64,000 nucleotides of DNA. Source: UPXZ01 sp049840795. Lineage in GTDB: Bacteria; Bacteroidota; Bacteroidia; Bacteroidales; Paludibacteraceae. Positions 18,250 through 27,489 of this stretch are shown one piece after another. A program made the position numbers and the translations under genes. Position 1 is the first letter of the stretch; each line of letters starts with the position of its first letter. The stretch is taken from the NCBI GenBank assembly GCA_049840795.1, contig JASGJK010000030.1, positions 1 to 64,000 of the forward strand, written 5' to 3'. The notes below the pieces were generated by a model. It did no database searches and was not told where the DNA came from. It saw only the letters and a program-made list of their open reading frames with translations.

Positions 18250-19338
18250 ATGAATGCAAAACTTTCCATTCTCTTTTACGCAAAGAGAGCAAAAACCACA
18301 ACCGATGGTTTAGTCCCTATTTACATCCGCGTTACGGTCGATGGCGAACGTATCGAGTTAAGCACAAAACGATACACCCATCCCGACAAATGGTCAATTG
18401 AGGGTAGTTGTATGAAAGGCACAACTACTGAAGCCAAATCCACTAATTCCTATCTTGATGCACTCAAGGCCAAAGTGTACGATTATCAGCAACAGCTTAT
18501 CCGGGAAGATGAACTTGTCAATGCTGAAAACATGCGAAACAAAATCCTGGGTATTGATAAACGAAGTCACATGCTGATAGGCATATTTCAGCAGCACAAT
18601 GACGAAATAAAAGCCCTTGTTGGCAAAGATTATGCAGCTGCCACACTAATACGTTACGAAACCTCATTAAAACATACGGTCGATTTCTTGAAATGGAAAT
18701 ACAAAGTTTCCGATATGGATATAAGGAAGATTGATCACGAATTCATCACCAGTTACGAATTTTATCTGAAGAGCGTCTGCAATTGCTGTCAAAACACCAC
18801 ATCGAAGTATATCAAAAATTTCGGTAAAATTATCCGGATCTGCTTGGCCAATGGCTGGCTTATGAAAAATCCGTTTATCAACTACAAAAGTAAGATGGTG
18901 GAAGTTGAACGAACGTTCTTGTCGATGGAAGAAATTGAAACGATGCTCAACAAAGTATTTGTTTCGGACCGACTCAATCAGGTGAAAGATATTTTCCTCT
19001 TCAGCTGCTTCACAGGTTTGGCCTATGCAGACGTAAAGAAATTATCCAGAAAGAACATTGCTATTGGTGTGGATGGCGACCGCTGGATTTACATTAATCG
19101 AACCAAGACAGATACCCGATCCAACATTCCAATTCTTCCGATTGCATCTTATTTATTGGAAAAATACCAAGATCATCCGCAGGTAGTTAATCAGGAAAAA
19201 CTTTTGCCAATCCTGAGCAACCAGAAAATGAATGGATATTTAAAAGAAATTGCCGACTTATGCGGAATCAACAAAGAGTTGACATTTCACATTGCAAGAC
19301 ATATAATTTCATCTAATCAAATGAAATTCAGTGCTTAA
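18250..19338 (+). pseudogene. Tyrosine recombinase, C-terminally truncated
   Basis: There are 362 residues from ATG 18250 (MNAKLSILFYAKRAK). The arm-binding domain (IPIYIRVTVDGERIELST-like) and SAM-like core-binding domain are present. The catalytic domain has the first Arg region (FLFSCFTGLAYADV) and HIARH, then leaves family sequence (IISSNQ...) and stops. The second box with the catalytic His/Tyr (expected LGH...QHYAK) is missing, so the protein cannot recombine DNA. The abrupt change near 19300 suggests a rearrangement, not a point frameshift. Position next to the tRNA-Ser fragment fits an element-end integrase. Confidence 0.85.
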
Positions 19339-19519
19339 TGAAACCAAATTTGCTTATAGGTAACGATTTAGAAACCAGCTATCATTATTCTCTGACTTGC
19401 TTTGTTTTCAACAATATACTAAGAACGCCTAACAATACAAAGGTACGGAATATTCCTCATATTACCTTGCTTTAAATGAATTTTGAGTTTAGTTAGTTAT
19501 GTAACCCATATACTGCACA

Positions 19520-21577
19520 TCATAGAAATTCACTCAACTCCCCGCAATAACTCAAAGTTAATTTGTGCATTGCCCTTGTTAGCGCGACATATAACATACT
19601 TCGGTCTATCTCCGAGTGATAGTTTTTATTATCCACTTGCGGGACGATTACTTCATCAAATTCCAAGCCTTTTGCCATGTGAGCCGAAGTTGCGATTATC
19701 CCCTGCACAAAGGCATTGCTTTGGTTCGACAGGAAATAAATATCGTCCGTATAGGTTTTGAGCCTTTCTGATATTTCTTTTGCCTGTGATTCCGTCTTAC
19801 AAATTATACCGAGTGATTTATAATCTGATTTTTTGAAGGAGTTTATCAAGTCGGCAATGCAGGATATTTCATTTTCAGTGTTGTTGGATTTTAGAATTTG
19901 CGGTTGCTCTCCGTGTCTTGCAACAGGTTCCAATTCTTCATTTACCTGGATCTTTTGGGCAAAATCGGTAATCTCATAAGTTGAGCGATAGCTTTTGCAT
20001 AGCTTCATAACTTCGCCTGTAATAAGAGCTTTCTGAATCATTCCGGCAGTAGAAGAACCGTACGGATTTACCGATTGGCTGGCATCGCCCAATACCGTTT
20101 TTCGGCAAGGATAAAGCTTTTGCAGAAGCTTATACTGAATAGGAGAATAATCCTGCATTTCATCTATCAGAAGGTGTTTGACGCGGTTTTTATTGCTGTT
20201 GCCGTCTAAAGCGATGTGGAGATATGCCAAGGGTGCTAAATCGGAATATTCAAGTGTCCGGTTCTTCCGCATCTTAAACATTTCAGGTTTGCCAAGCCAT
20301 TCAAAGAAGTCTTTATACACCTGAATATCATTATTTCCTGCAAACATATTCCGTATCTCTTTTTTGAGCAGATTGCGTTCGGCAGTGGTAACAGAAATCC
20401 GGTATTGGATTTGTGCCATTTCAAGAATATAATCTGTCATTGTTTCAAAACGTTGGCGCATTGGATAACGGCTGAAACGCCTGAACTGTTCTTCGATAAA
20501 CTCGGCAGGAATAGTAACAAACTTCGTTAGCTTTACATCCACAGCTTTGAAAGACGTGTTTTCTATATGCAGAATAAAGCGGTCGAGAGCATATATAAAT
20601 TCAAAAGTCGCTTTATACTGTATCCGTTCGATAAATCCCGCAGCAGGTTTGCCAAGTAACTCATCCACCTGCTCAAAGAAAGTCTGGTGTTTATATTTAT
20701 TCTCCAATACGCCTGAAAGTATTTGTTCCATACTGGTTTCGGGAACAGTTTCTTCTCCAAGTTCAGGTAGTACATTCGATATATAATCGGCAAAAACCTT
20801 ATTAGGAGAAATTATCAGAATGTCTTTAGAAGAAATCTCGCCTTTCATGGCATAGAGGAGATAAGCGATACGGTGGAGGGCAATAGATGTTTTACCAGAC
20901 CCGGCAACTCCCTGTATAATCAGAACCGAAGCGTCTTCGTTACGGATAATCCGGTTTTGTTCCCGCTGGATGGTTGCCACGATGTTCTTCATCTTATCGT
21001 CGGCATTTGAACTCAGCTCTTTTTGTAAAATATCGTCATGGACTGTCAGCGAACTTTCAATCAGGAACTCCATTCTGCCACCCCGGATGCGGTATTGCCG
21101 TTTTAACGAAATATCGCCCTCTATTTTTCCCGCAGGAGAGATATAAGAGGCTTCTCCCAACTCGTAATCATAAAACATTCCCGATATGGGTGCTCTCCAA
21201 TCGTAAATCAGACTGACTTTGCTATCGGAATCATAGAAAGAATGGACTCCGATATAAATAGGAAGCGTTTTACTATCTTTTTTGTTTTCGGTAAAATCTA
21301 TCCGTCCGAAGTAAGGTATATCCAATATTTTACCTAATTGTTTGCGTTTGTCAATCACATTCTCGCCCAATGCAAAGTGATTTAGGATGCTTTCGCGCAT
21401 CGAACGAATTTCATGCGGGTCAATATCCTTGTTCGACCACAAGTAATCCTTATATTCTGCGAGTGTATCGACATGCTCTTTTACCGATATGTCTGTATTG
21501 CGGATTGTATTTTTCAGTAAGTCGATTACCTGCTGCAAATACGCTCGTTCCTGTTTTTCTGACTTATTTAAGACCAT
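19520..21577 (-). CDS. HelD-like UvrD-family ATPase
   Basis: This 685-residue protein has an N-terminal helical region (1-100), as in HelD proteins that enter RNA polymerase channels, and IYDWRAPISGMFYDYE (about 124-139), a HelD hallmark. Walker A is GVAGSGKTSIALHR (223-236), Walker B is LLIDEMQDYSP, and the C-terminal SF1 motif is YVALTRAMHKL. HelD/HelR proteins strip RNA polymerase from DNA or from rifamycin. The gene stands alone on the minus strand, divergent from the nucleotidyltransferase at 21713. Which of the HelD roles applies is not visible. Confidence 0.85.
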   Translation of the reverse strand: MVLNKSEKQERAYLQQVIDLLKNTIRNTDISVKEHVDTLAEYKDYLWSNKDIDPHEIRSMRESILNHFALGENVIDKRKQLGKILDIPYFGRIDFTENKKDSKTLPIYIGVHSFYDSDSKVSLIYDWRAPISGMFYDYELGEASYISPAGKIEGDISLKRQYRIRGGRMEFLIESSLTVHDDILQKELSSNADDKMKNIVATIQREQNRIIRNEDASVLIIQGVAGSGKTSIALHRIAYLLYAMKGEISSKDILIISPNKVFADYISNVLPELGEETVPETSMEQILSGVLENKYKHQTFFEQVDELLGKPAAGFIERIQYKATFEFIYALDRFILHIENTSFKAVDVKLTKFVTIPAEFIEEQFRRFSRYPMRQRFETMTDYILEMAQIQYRISVTTAERNLLKKEIRNMFAGNNDIQVYKDFFEWLGKPEMFKMRKNRTLEYSDLAPLAYLHIALDGNSNKNRVKHLLIDEMQDYSPIQYKLLQKLYPCRKTVLGDASQSVNPYGSSTAGMIQKALITGEVMKLCKSYRSTYEITDFAQKIQVNEELEPVARHGEQPQILKSNNTENEISCIADLINSFKKSDYKSLGIICKTESQAKEISERLKTYTDDIYFLSNQSNAFVQGIIATSAHMAKGLEFDEVIVPQVDNKNYHSEIDRSMLYVALTRAMHKLTLSYCGELSEFL

Positions 21578-21650
21578 AATTATTGCTACTAACTCATTAA
21601 AAATAACACAAAAGGGTGGGCAAAATTACTGTATCCCATTGAGGTGGAAA

Positions 21651-21693
21651 ATGGCTATTTATAGCTATATGTCCCAATGAAATTGTATCTTTG
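21651..21693 (+). promoter_or_regulatory. Promoter with 17-base shared box
   Basis: TATCTTTG (21686-21693) is the -7 element of the gene at 21713. Upstream, at 21651-21667, lies ATGGCTATTTATAGCTA, containing the near palindrome TAGCTATAAATAGC. The identical 17 bases occur inverted at 24720-24736, in the promoter of the PAS-LuxR gene. The LuxR protein may bind both. Confidence 0.5.
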
Positions 21694-21712
21694 CATGCTC
21701 AAAATAAGAAAG

Positions 21713-22300
21713 ATGGATATTCTTAAACTCGCAGAACAGAATCAGCAATCCGCATGGAAGGTACTGGAAGACACCCGGATTATTCCGGCATGGGAAAGTA
21801 TTGGGGCAACGGTTCATCTTGTCGGTTCTCTCAAATCCGGCTTAATGATGAAGAGCAAGGATATTGATATGCACATTTATACTGAGGAATTAGATATAGC
21901 CCAAAGCTTTTCTGTTATGCAAGAGTTGGCAGTACGATTGCCATTCAAAGAAATCCAATACAAAAACGGGATCAATACGGAAGAGGAGTGTATCGAATGG
22001 CATGCCTTGTATGAAGACAAAGACATGAATATGTGGAAATTCGATATGATTCATATCCGTAAAGGTTCGAAATATGACGGTACGGTGGAAAGGGTAACCG
22101 ATGACATTATTGACAAGCTTACCCCCGAGCTTCGCCGGATCATCCTCCAACTTAAGAACGAAGTACCTGACGGAATGATGATTCCCGGCATAGAAATCTA
22201 TCATGCGGTTTTTTCAGGAAATGTTAAAACCTACGAAGAACTGGAACTGTGGCGCAAATCCAACCCATTGACAAACAGCTTGGATTGGTTGCCAGACTAA
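21713..22300 (+). CDS. Nucleotidyltransferase-fold protein
   Basis: The product is 195 residues from ATG 21713. An upstream in-frame ATG at 21677 precedes the -7 element and is not used. VHLVGSLKSGLMMKSKDIDMHIY (about 33-55) is the GS...D.D signature of the nucleotidyltransferase fold, and FDMIHIRKG supplies the third acidic residue. The family includes aminoglycoside nucleotidyltransferases and small nucleic-acid-modifying enzymes. The substrate is unknown. Single gene. Confidence 0.65.
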   Translation: MDILKLAEQNQQSAWKVLEDTRIIPAWESIGATVHLVGSLKSGLMMKSKDIDMHIYTEELDIAQSFSVMQELAVRLPFKEIQYKNGINTEEECIEWHALYEDKDMNMWKFDMIHIRKGSKYDGTVERVTDDIIDKLTPELRRIILQLKNEVPDGMMIPGIEIYHAVFSGNVKTYEELELWRKSNPLTNSLDWLPD

Positions 22301-22522
22301 GGGTAAAAAACGAAGCAATTAGTCAATGCTAAACAGTTTGTTTGATTTTGCAACTGTGTGTCATCCTGCTGAACAGTAGAATGATGAAGATTATCCATTG
22401 AATAACAGATAAGCGGCTTAAAGCAGGCAGCTGAAGGAATGCCACATGAAACGTCAATACGACATAGATATCTGGTATTCAAAACAATAAAAGTATCAAA
22501 GCGGAATTAACGCAAAAAAAGT
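22301..22522. other. Noncoding stretch without recognised content
   Basis: About 220 bases between the nucleotidyltransferase stop and the lipoprotein promoter show no gene, strong hairpin or known motif. Confidence 0.5.
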
Positions 22523-22553
22523 TTTGCATCGCTAAAAATATCACTTATTTTTG
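22523..22553 (+). promoter_or_regulatory. Consensus Bacteroidetes promoter
   Basis: TTTG (22523-22526), a 19-base spacer and TATTTTTG (22546-22553) lie 27 bases before the lipoprotein ATG. Confidence 0.75.
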
Positions 22554-22580
22554 TAATCATTTAACCCCCATAGATAAAAA

Positions 22581-23003
22581 ATGAAGAATTTATTCAAACT
22601 TCTTATAGTATTTTTTACAGTATCCCTATTGACTTCTTGTGACAAAAACGATGATACTGATGCGGAGGCTAACTACAGCGTGCTAGGCATAACATCCATT
22701 ACAATTAACGGTTTGGATATTTCAATCAAGAATGATGGAATATTACTCGACTTAACCGATCACAGTGAAATAGCAAACACCGGTTTACTCAATGAGCCTA
22801 CTAATAAGCATGTAGAACTAAATTATACTATACTGGCTTCAAATACTACCTCTCCGTCAGTGCAGGTTCAAAGCCGTTATTCTGACACATCGGTTAATCT
22901 TGTACAGACTCAAGAATCCCAGGTTGTAAGCTATAGCATTCACGTTACTCGGAAAGGTTATCAAGAGCGAGTTACATATGTACTCCATTTTAAAAACATT
23001 TAA
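22581..23003 (+). CDS. Small lipoprotein, function unknown
   Basis: This 140-residue protein begins MKNLFKLLIVFFTVSLLTSC, a signal peptide ending in a lipobox with the lipidated Cys at 20. An acidic stretch follows (DKNDDTD), which in Bacteroidetes often directs lipoproteins to the outer-membrane surface. The mature part is beta-rich (SVLGITSITINGLDI...VVSYSIHVTRKGYQERVTYVLHF), like a small Ig-type domain. It stands alone with a consensus promoter. Confidence 0.75.
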   Translation: MKNLFKLLIVFFTVSLLTSCDKNDDTDAEANYSVLGITSITINGLDISIKNDGILLDLTDHSEIANTGLLNEPTNKHVELNYTILASNTTSPSVQVQSRYSDTSVNLVQTQESQVVSYSIHVTRKGYQERVTYVLHFKNI

Positions 23004-23271
23004 TAACCTCTTTTGTAAATGTATCTGCTATTTCTGGGAGGCTGTAAATTAAAGTGTGGAAATATTACCTCAAGTTGGCATAATTATTAAAAACATAGCG
23101 ATAATATATTGCATTTGTAGTTAAACCAAAGTCCTTTATTTGATGAAGTGGCAACGTTGTATATGAGTTTGTTAATGTAGGATAGGAATGGCAAAATTGT
23201 CATTCCCGCTCTTTTATGACCCTATGTGTCATATCTAAATTGACAATTTATAATTAACAAATTTATTTACA

Positions 23272-23895
23272 ATGAATGCAAAAATACATCCAAGAAACAA
23301 TGATTATCAGATTATATATCTGAATACAGTAGTTAATAATCCGAATATTATTATCGGGGATTATACGGTCTATAACGATTTTGTTAATGACCCTTCGTTA
23401 TTTGAAAAAAACTGTGTATTATATCACTATCCAATTAATAACGACAGGTTAATAATTGGAAAATTCTGCTCAATCGCTTGTGGTGCTAAATTTATTTTCA
23501 ATAGTGCAAATCACACTTTAAAATCTTTATCAACTTATACTTTCCCCTTGTTCTACGATGAGTGGGAAATGGATAAGAATGATTTAACTTTTGCATGGGA
23601 TAATAAAGGCGATATCGTAATTGGTAATGATGTCTGGATTGGATATGATGCGGTAATCATGTCTGGTGTACATATAGGAGATGGAGCTATTATTGCGACA
23701 CGCGCGGTCGTTACAAACGACGTTCCACCTTATACGATAGTAGGAGGAATTCCTGCAAAAGAAATTCGATTGCGTTTTGATAAAGAAACAATATCAAAGT
23801 TATTAGAGCTGCAATGGTGGAATTGGTCTATTGATAAAATAAAAACATCTCTACCACATATTCTTAAGGGCGATATTGACAGGTTGATATATTAG
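23272..23895 (+). CDS. CatB/Vat-related xenobiotic O-acetyltransferase
   Basis: This 207-residue protein has a left-handed beta-helix of hexapeptide repeats: IIIGDYTVYNDF, LIIGKFCSIACGAKFIF, DIVIGNDVWIGYDAVIMSGVHIGDGAIIATRAVVTNDVPPYTIVGGIPAKEIRLRF. The catalytic His is in NSANHTLKS. The C-terminal ELQWWNWSIDKI matches Vat and CatB enzymes, which acetylate streptogramin A or chloramphenicol. Which drug, if any, cannot be told from the sequence. It stands alone, and a 270-base noncoding stretch precedes it. Confidence 0.85.
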   Translation: MNAKIHPRNNDYQIIYLNTVVNNPNIIIGDYTVYNDFVNDPSLFEKNCVLYHYPINNDRLIIGKFCSIACGAKFIFNSANHTLKSLSTYTFPLFYDEWEMDKNDLTFAWDNKGDIVIGNDVWIGYDAVIMSGVHIGDGAIIATRAVVTNDVPPYTIVGGIPAKEIRLRFDKETISKLLELQWWNWSIDKIKTSLPHILKGDIDRLIY

Positions 23896-23944
23896 GTGCA
23901 AATTCTATAACGAATTTGTCTTTTTGTACGTATGTACATAGTTA

Positions 23945-24709
23945 TCAATAAATTATACCGTAACTTCGAGCTGCATTTATCGCTTCGATTACATTGTCGA
24001 CATCTAATTTTGCCAAGATATTTTTCCGGTGATTATTAACCGTATAAAGGCTAATATTTAGTTTGTAAGCGATTTCTTTACTCAAAAAGCCTTCGCAAAT
24101 CAATAACAATATTTCTTTTTCACGATTAGTCAGTTGCTTTTCTGTGGGAATTAATGACGAAGTAAGTATCTCTGCCGTTTTTCTGTTTATAACAGTACGC
24201 TTAATTTTTTCGGCAGGAATCTGATCCGGAGATATGTCCATAACCCCCATTATAATCCATGCCTTGCCATTTCTGTCTTTCTGAACAACCTGCTGATGAC
24301 TGACAACATTCATATATTCTCCTCTCGCATTCAGCATTCTATACTGGAATGTTTGCAGATAATCATTCCTGTCTTCTTGCGGAAGCGAATAAATAAATTG
24401 TCCGTGTTCAATTTGACATGCTGCAAGTTGTCCTCTGTCATCAGGGTGGATTCTTTCTTCCAACAAATCACCCTGTTTTCGTATTGTCTTTATCCAGTTA
24501 GGGTTATAGCCAAAGATATGTGAGAAATTATCGGAAGCGAAATCATACCTTTCTTTGAAGACATCGACCGTGAAGATGCAACTCCGGCTCATTTGGGAAA
24601 ATTCCTGTATGGATTCTCTCTTCTTATTCCATAAATCATAATCAATGTCAAGACTACTGATATGCTGTCTTGACCATAGTTCTTCGGGAGTTATTCTATT
24701 GGAAATCAT
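23945..24709 (-). CDS. PAS-LuxR family transcriptional regulator
   Basis: The product is 254 residues from the ATG at 24709 (MISNRITPEELW). A reading from 24736 is possible but lies upstream of the -7 element. A PAS-like domain spans about 45-150 (CIFTVDVFKERYDFASDNFSHIFGYNPNW ... YRMLNARGEYMNVVSHQQ). A C-terminal LuxR/GerE HTH spans about 185-250 (LTNREKEILLLICEGFLSKEIAYKLNISLYTVNNHRKNIL). It senses an unknown signal and binds DNA. Its promoter carries the 17-base box also found at 21651, consistent with autoregulation. Confidence 0.85.
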   Translation of the reverse strand: MISNRITPEELWSRQHISSLDIDYDLWNKKRESIQEFSQMSRSCIFTVDVFKERYDFASDNFSHIFGYNPNWIKTIRKQGDLLEERIHPDDRGQLAACQIEHGQFIYSLPQEDRNDYLQTFQYRMLNARGEYMNVVSHQQVVQKDRNGKAWIIMGVMDISPDQIPAEKIKRTVINRKTAEILTSSLIPTEKQLTNREKEILLLICEGFLSKEIAYKLNISLYTVNNHRKNILAKLDVDNVIEAINAARSYGIIY

Positions 24710-24713
24710 GGTG

Positions 24714-24736
24714 CAAAGGTAGCTATAAATAGCCAT
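24714..24736 (-). promoter_or_regulatory. Promoter of the LuxR gene with shared 17-base box
   Basis: On the minus strand, GCTATTTATAGC runs directly into TACCTTTG (plus 24714-24721), so a protein on the box would block the -7 element. Only four bases separate TACCTTTG from the ATG at 24709, so the mRNA may have almost no leader. Confidence 0.5.
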
Positions 24737-24887
24737 ATGTCATAAGGATAAGATTTAATAAGTTTGCAAACTGACTAATGTTGTTCCAAATGAAGAGCGA
24801 AAAGTCTCATAATTACAATTTCAGGCCACTACTCAAACACACCTTCTCAGAAGTTTTTTGTTGAGGGCAATAAATTATCCAGATACA

Positions 24888-25733
24888 ATGAAAGATAAGA
24901 TAGAAAAAATAGTTAGTGAATTGAACGCTTCAATGCAAGCGGGAGAATCTGAACTGTATGATGTGATTCAGAATGTTCCATCTGTAGTATTGATGATGGA
25001 AAAGGCTTTTGACGAGTTAAAAACAGTTGTTGTAGAATATGAATTCCCTATGCGGGAAGAAGAAGTCATGTTTTTCAAAGACACGAAACCACGCTTATTC
25101 AGCAAACTGATTTATCTTAGGAAAATATATTATCTGGAAGTCAATCGGCCGTTCTCCAACTATGCAACCATAAGGAACTATCTGGAACAAGAACATGAAC
25201 AAATCAATAGCTTTTGTCGCAAGAATGCAGAGTTTATACAATACTATCGTTCCGGACAAACTTGCTTTGATGAGTTTTACTTTTTGAGAGGTCATTATGA
25301 CATGAATTTGAATCTCGAATGTTTCTATTTTGAAAGAGATCCCAAATTCTCTACAAACTTCGATTTTAAGGCTGCTAAATTACTGGCAAACGATATGCTC
25401 GCGGCTTACCTCAACTGCGAACTGTCAAAGTTGAAATATCAGGAAGAAAACGGAGGGTATCGCCACGACGATGATTTACCTATTCTGAAATGGACTGATA
25501 CTAAGAGAGCATTAGCAGAGATTGTTTATGGCATCTCTGAGGTTAAAAGTGTAAATGGAGGAATGGTCGAAAGAAAGGCATTGGCTACCGCTTTCGGTAA
25601 AATGTTCAACATCGACATGAGCGACATCCACCATTTGTTTACGGAAATCAGGAATCGTAAGGATAGAACAGAATATCTAAACCGCTTAATCAAAGCGCTA
25701 AACCGAAGAATGGATGATGCAGATAGCAAGTAA
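24888..25733 (+). CDS. rteC: RteC-family regulator of element excision
   Basis: The product is 281 residues from ATG 24888 (MKDKIEKIVSELN). The helical sequence (EMR/EEVMFFKDTKPRLFSKLIYLRKIYYLE..., YFLRGHYDMNLNLECFYFERDPKFST) and C-terminal winged-helix region (MVERKALATAFGKMFNIDMSDIHHLFTEIRNRK) are typical of RteC. In CTnDOT, RteC activates the excision operon after tetracycline exposure. Its presence marks CTnDOT-like control. No RteA/RteB or tetQ is seen nearby. A structured RNA follows, as rteR follows rteC in CTnDOT. Confidence 0.85.
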   Translation: MKDKIEKIVSELNASMQAGESELYDVIQNVPSVVLMMEKAFDELKTVVVEYEFPMREEEVMFFKDTKPRLFSKLIYLRKIYYLEVNRPFSNYATIRNYLEQEHEQINSFCRKNAEFIQYYRSGQTCFDEFYFLRGHYDMNLNLECFYFERDPKFSTNFDFKAAKLLANDMLAAYLNCELSKLKYQEENGGYRHDDDLPILKWTDTKRALAEIVYGISEVKSVNGGMVERKALATAFGKMFNIDMSDIHHLFTEIRNRKDRTEYLNRLIKALNRRMDDADSK

Positions 25734-25852
25734 TTCAATATAAACACTTATCTTTGTATGGGTAAAATAAAGAGAATAAGAAGTATATCAGATACTTCAT
25801 AAGTATATAACATAACGTTCGCTGAACGTCTCGATGTAGAAAACTGGTAATT

Positions 25853-25985
25853 TTTTAAATAAGCGAGGCGACAGATGAAGTGTTCATGCCATACGAAAGT
25901 ATGGCGTGGACTCTATCTGTTTCGCTTATTGGGCATACCAGTGCCTCTACGTCGGAATAGTGTGAGTTCCACGCTTTTTTGTATT
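25853..25985 (+). ncRNA. Structured RNA / attenuator between rteC and the reductase gene
   Basis: AATAAGCGA (from 25859) pairs with TTCGCTTATT (to about 25930) around inner stems ACAGAT/ATCTGT and ATGCCATAC/GTATGGCGT closed by a GAAA loop. The 3' half of that inner stem (GCGTGGACTC) can instead pair with GAGTTCCACGC at 25968-25978, directly before TTTTTT, making a terminator. A further GGCA/TGCC hairpin lies between. The two folds exclude each other, as in an attenuator or riboswitch. Alternatively it is an sRNA in the place of RteR. No known ligand motif is recognised. Confidence 0.55.
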
Positions 25986-26005
25986 TTGCATAATATTTTA
26001 AAATC

Positions 26006-26533
26006 ATGAAGAAAATAAAATTATACATAGCAGCTTCCATCGATGGGTATATTGCCCGTAATGACGGCGATTTGGACTGGCTGACAGAATATCCCATAAA
26101 TGCAGAAACAAATTACGGATATGATATTTTTTACGAGTCTATTGATACAGTCCTCATGGGAGGACGAACCTATCGGGATATTCAGAACATGGATATTCTT
26201 TGGCCTTACAAGGATAAAGAAACGTACATAGTTACCCGTAATCCGATAAATGAAAAGGAAAATATCCATTGCATTACTGAAAATGTGATTGAAACAATTT
26301 TGGGGCTTCGGGTGCAAAACGGAAAAGATATTTGGCTTGTTGGCGGAGGGAAACTGATAGCCGCATTACTGAATGAAAATATGGTTGATGAAATGATAAT
26401 AACGACTATTCCTGTCATTCTCGGAAGCGGAATACCATTGTTTCCCGATAATCCGAAGGAATCGAAATGGAAGATAGCAAGCAGCGAGAGTTATAAAAAC
26501 GGAATAATACAGACTGCATATAAATGTATATGA
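26006..26533 (+). CDS. Dihydrofolate reductase-family (RibD C-terminal-like) protein
   Basis: This 175-residue protein begins MKKIKLYIAASIDGYIARNDGDLDWL, the start typical of the RibD_C/DHFR-like family. LMGGRTYRDI and IWLVGGGKLIAALL are the nucleotide-binding segments. It is likely an NADPH-dependent reductase, and some relatives are linked to trimethoprim or pterin metabolism. It is the first gene of a five-gene chain joined mostly by ATGA overlaps and lies behind the attenuator-like RNA. Confidence 0.85.
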   Translation: MKKIKLYIAASIDGYIARNDGDLDWLTEYPINAETNYGYDIFYESIDTVLMGGRTYRDIQNMDILWPYKDKETYIVTRNPINEKENIHCITENVIETILGLRVQNGKDIWLVGGGKLIAALLNENMVDEMIITTIPVILGSGIPLFPDNPKESKWKIASSESYKNGIIQTAYKCI

Positions 26534-27042
26534 ACTATAAGTTACGCGATTGGAAATTATCAGACTCACAAAACATTGTTGAACATGCCAACAATTACAA
26601 TGTAGCCAAATGGCTGACAAATCAGTTTCCGTATCCATACACAGAAAATGATGCGAAGGTATATATTGAGGCGGTAGCTAAAGATAATACCTCCAAAGTA
26701 TTTGCTATCGAAGTGGATGGTGAAGCGGTTGGTTCTATCGGTATTTTTCAACAAGCTGACATCCATGAAAAAAATGCGGAAATTGGTTATTGGCTTTCTG
26801 AAAAGTATTGGGGAAAAGGAATCATGACCAAAGCTATACGGGAAATTGTCGATTACGGATTCAACACTTTTGATATCGTCAGAATCTATGCCCGTCCATT
26901 CTCCACAAATAAAGGTTCTCAAAGAGTGTTAGAGAAAGCTGGCTTTGCATTGGAAGCGAGATTGAAAAACGCATTATATAAAAACGGCGAGTATATGGAC
27001 GAATTGATATACTCGAAACTGAAACGTTGGAAAAAGAAATGA
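26530..27042 (+). CDS. GNAT acetyltransferase (RimJ/RimL type)
   Basis: The product is 170 residues. The start at 26530 is chosen because ATGA overlaps the upstream stop; the ATG at 26524 is the alternative. GNAT motif A is IGYWLSEKYWGKGIMTKAIREIVDYGF, and RIYARPFSTNKGSQRVLEKAGF is motif B. It transfers acetyl from acetyl-CoA to an amine of a protein or small molecule; the substrate is unknown. Confidence 0.85.
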   Translation: MNYKLRDWKLSDSQNIVEHANNYNVAKWLTNQFPYPYTENDAKVYIEAVAKDNTSKVFAIEVDGEAVGSIGIFQQADIHEKNAEIGYWLSEKYWGKGIMTKAIREIVDYGFNTFDIVRIYARPFSTNKGSQRVLEKAGFALEARLKNALYKNGEYMDELIYSKLKRWKKK

Positions 27043-27482
27043 AAATAGAAAAAATTACTGATAACAAAAAACGACACCTCGACTTGTTGTTATTGGCGGA
27101 CGAACAGGAGGATATGATTGACAAGTATCTGGTAGATGGCGATATGTATGCGCTATACGATGAAGACTTGAAAACCGTTTGCGTTGTCGCGGCTATAGAC
27201 GAAGAAACCTGTGAACTGAAAAACATAGCGACCTATCCGAAGTATCAAGGCAAAGGATATGCTCGTGCTCTGATAAGATATATATCTGACCTTTATAAAG
27301 ACAACTTTAAAACAATGCTGGTCGGAACAGGCGAAGTGCTGTCAATTTTATCATTCTATGAAAGCTGTGGATTTGAGAAATCACACCACATAAAGAATTT
27401 CTTTATCGATAATTATGATCACCCGATGTTTGAAGAAGATGTGCAACTTGTTGATATGGTTTATCTGAAAAAGGAATTATGA
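27039..27482 (+). CDS. GNAT-family acetyltransferase
   Basis: The product is 147 residues from the ATGA overlap at 27039. CELKNIATYPKYQGKGYARALIRYISDLY is the acetyl-CoA-binding motif A, and SILSFYESCGFEKSHHIKNFFIDNYDHPMFEEDVQLVDMVYL is the C-terminal part usual for this subgroup. It is translationally coupled to the gene before. The substrate is unknown. Confidence 0.85.
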   Translation: MKIEKITDNKKRHLDLLLLADEQEDMIDKYLVDGDMYALYDEDLKTVCVVAAIDEETCELKNIATYPKYQGKGYARALIRYISDLYKDNFKTMLVGTGEVLSILSFYESCGFEKSHHIKNFFIDNYDHPMFEEDVQLVDMVYLKKEL

Positions 27483-27489
27483 TATTATT

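Noticed and set aside
19339..19519. Remaining C-terminus of the integrase in another frame
   Set aside because: The sequence after 19300 shows no LGH or HYAK-type motif in any frame, so truncation fits better than a frameshift.
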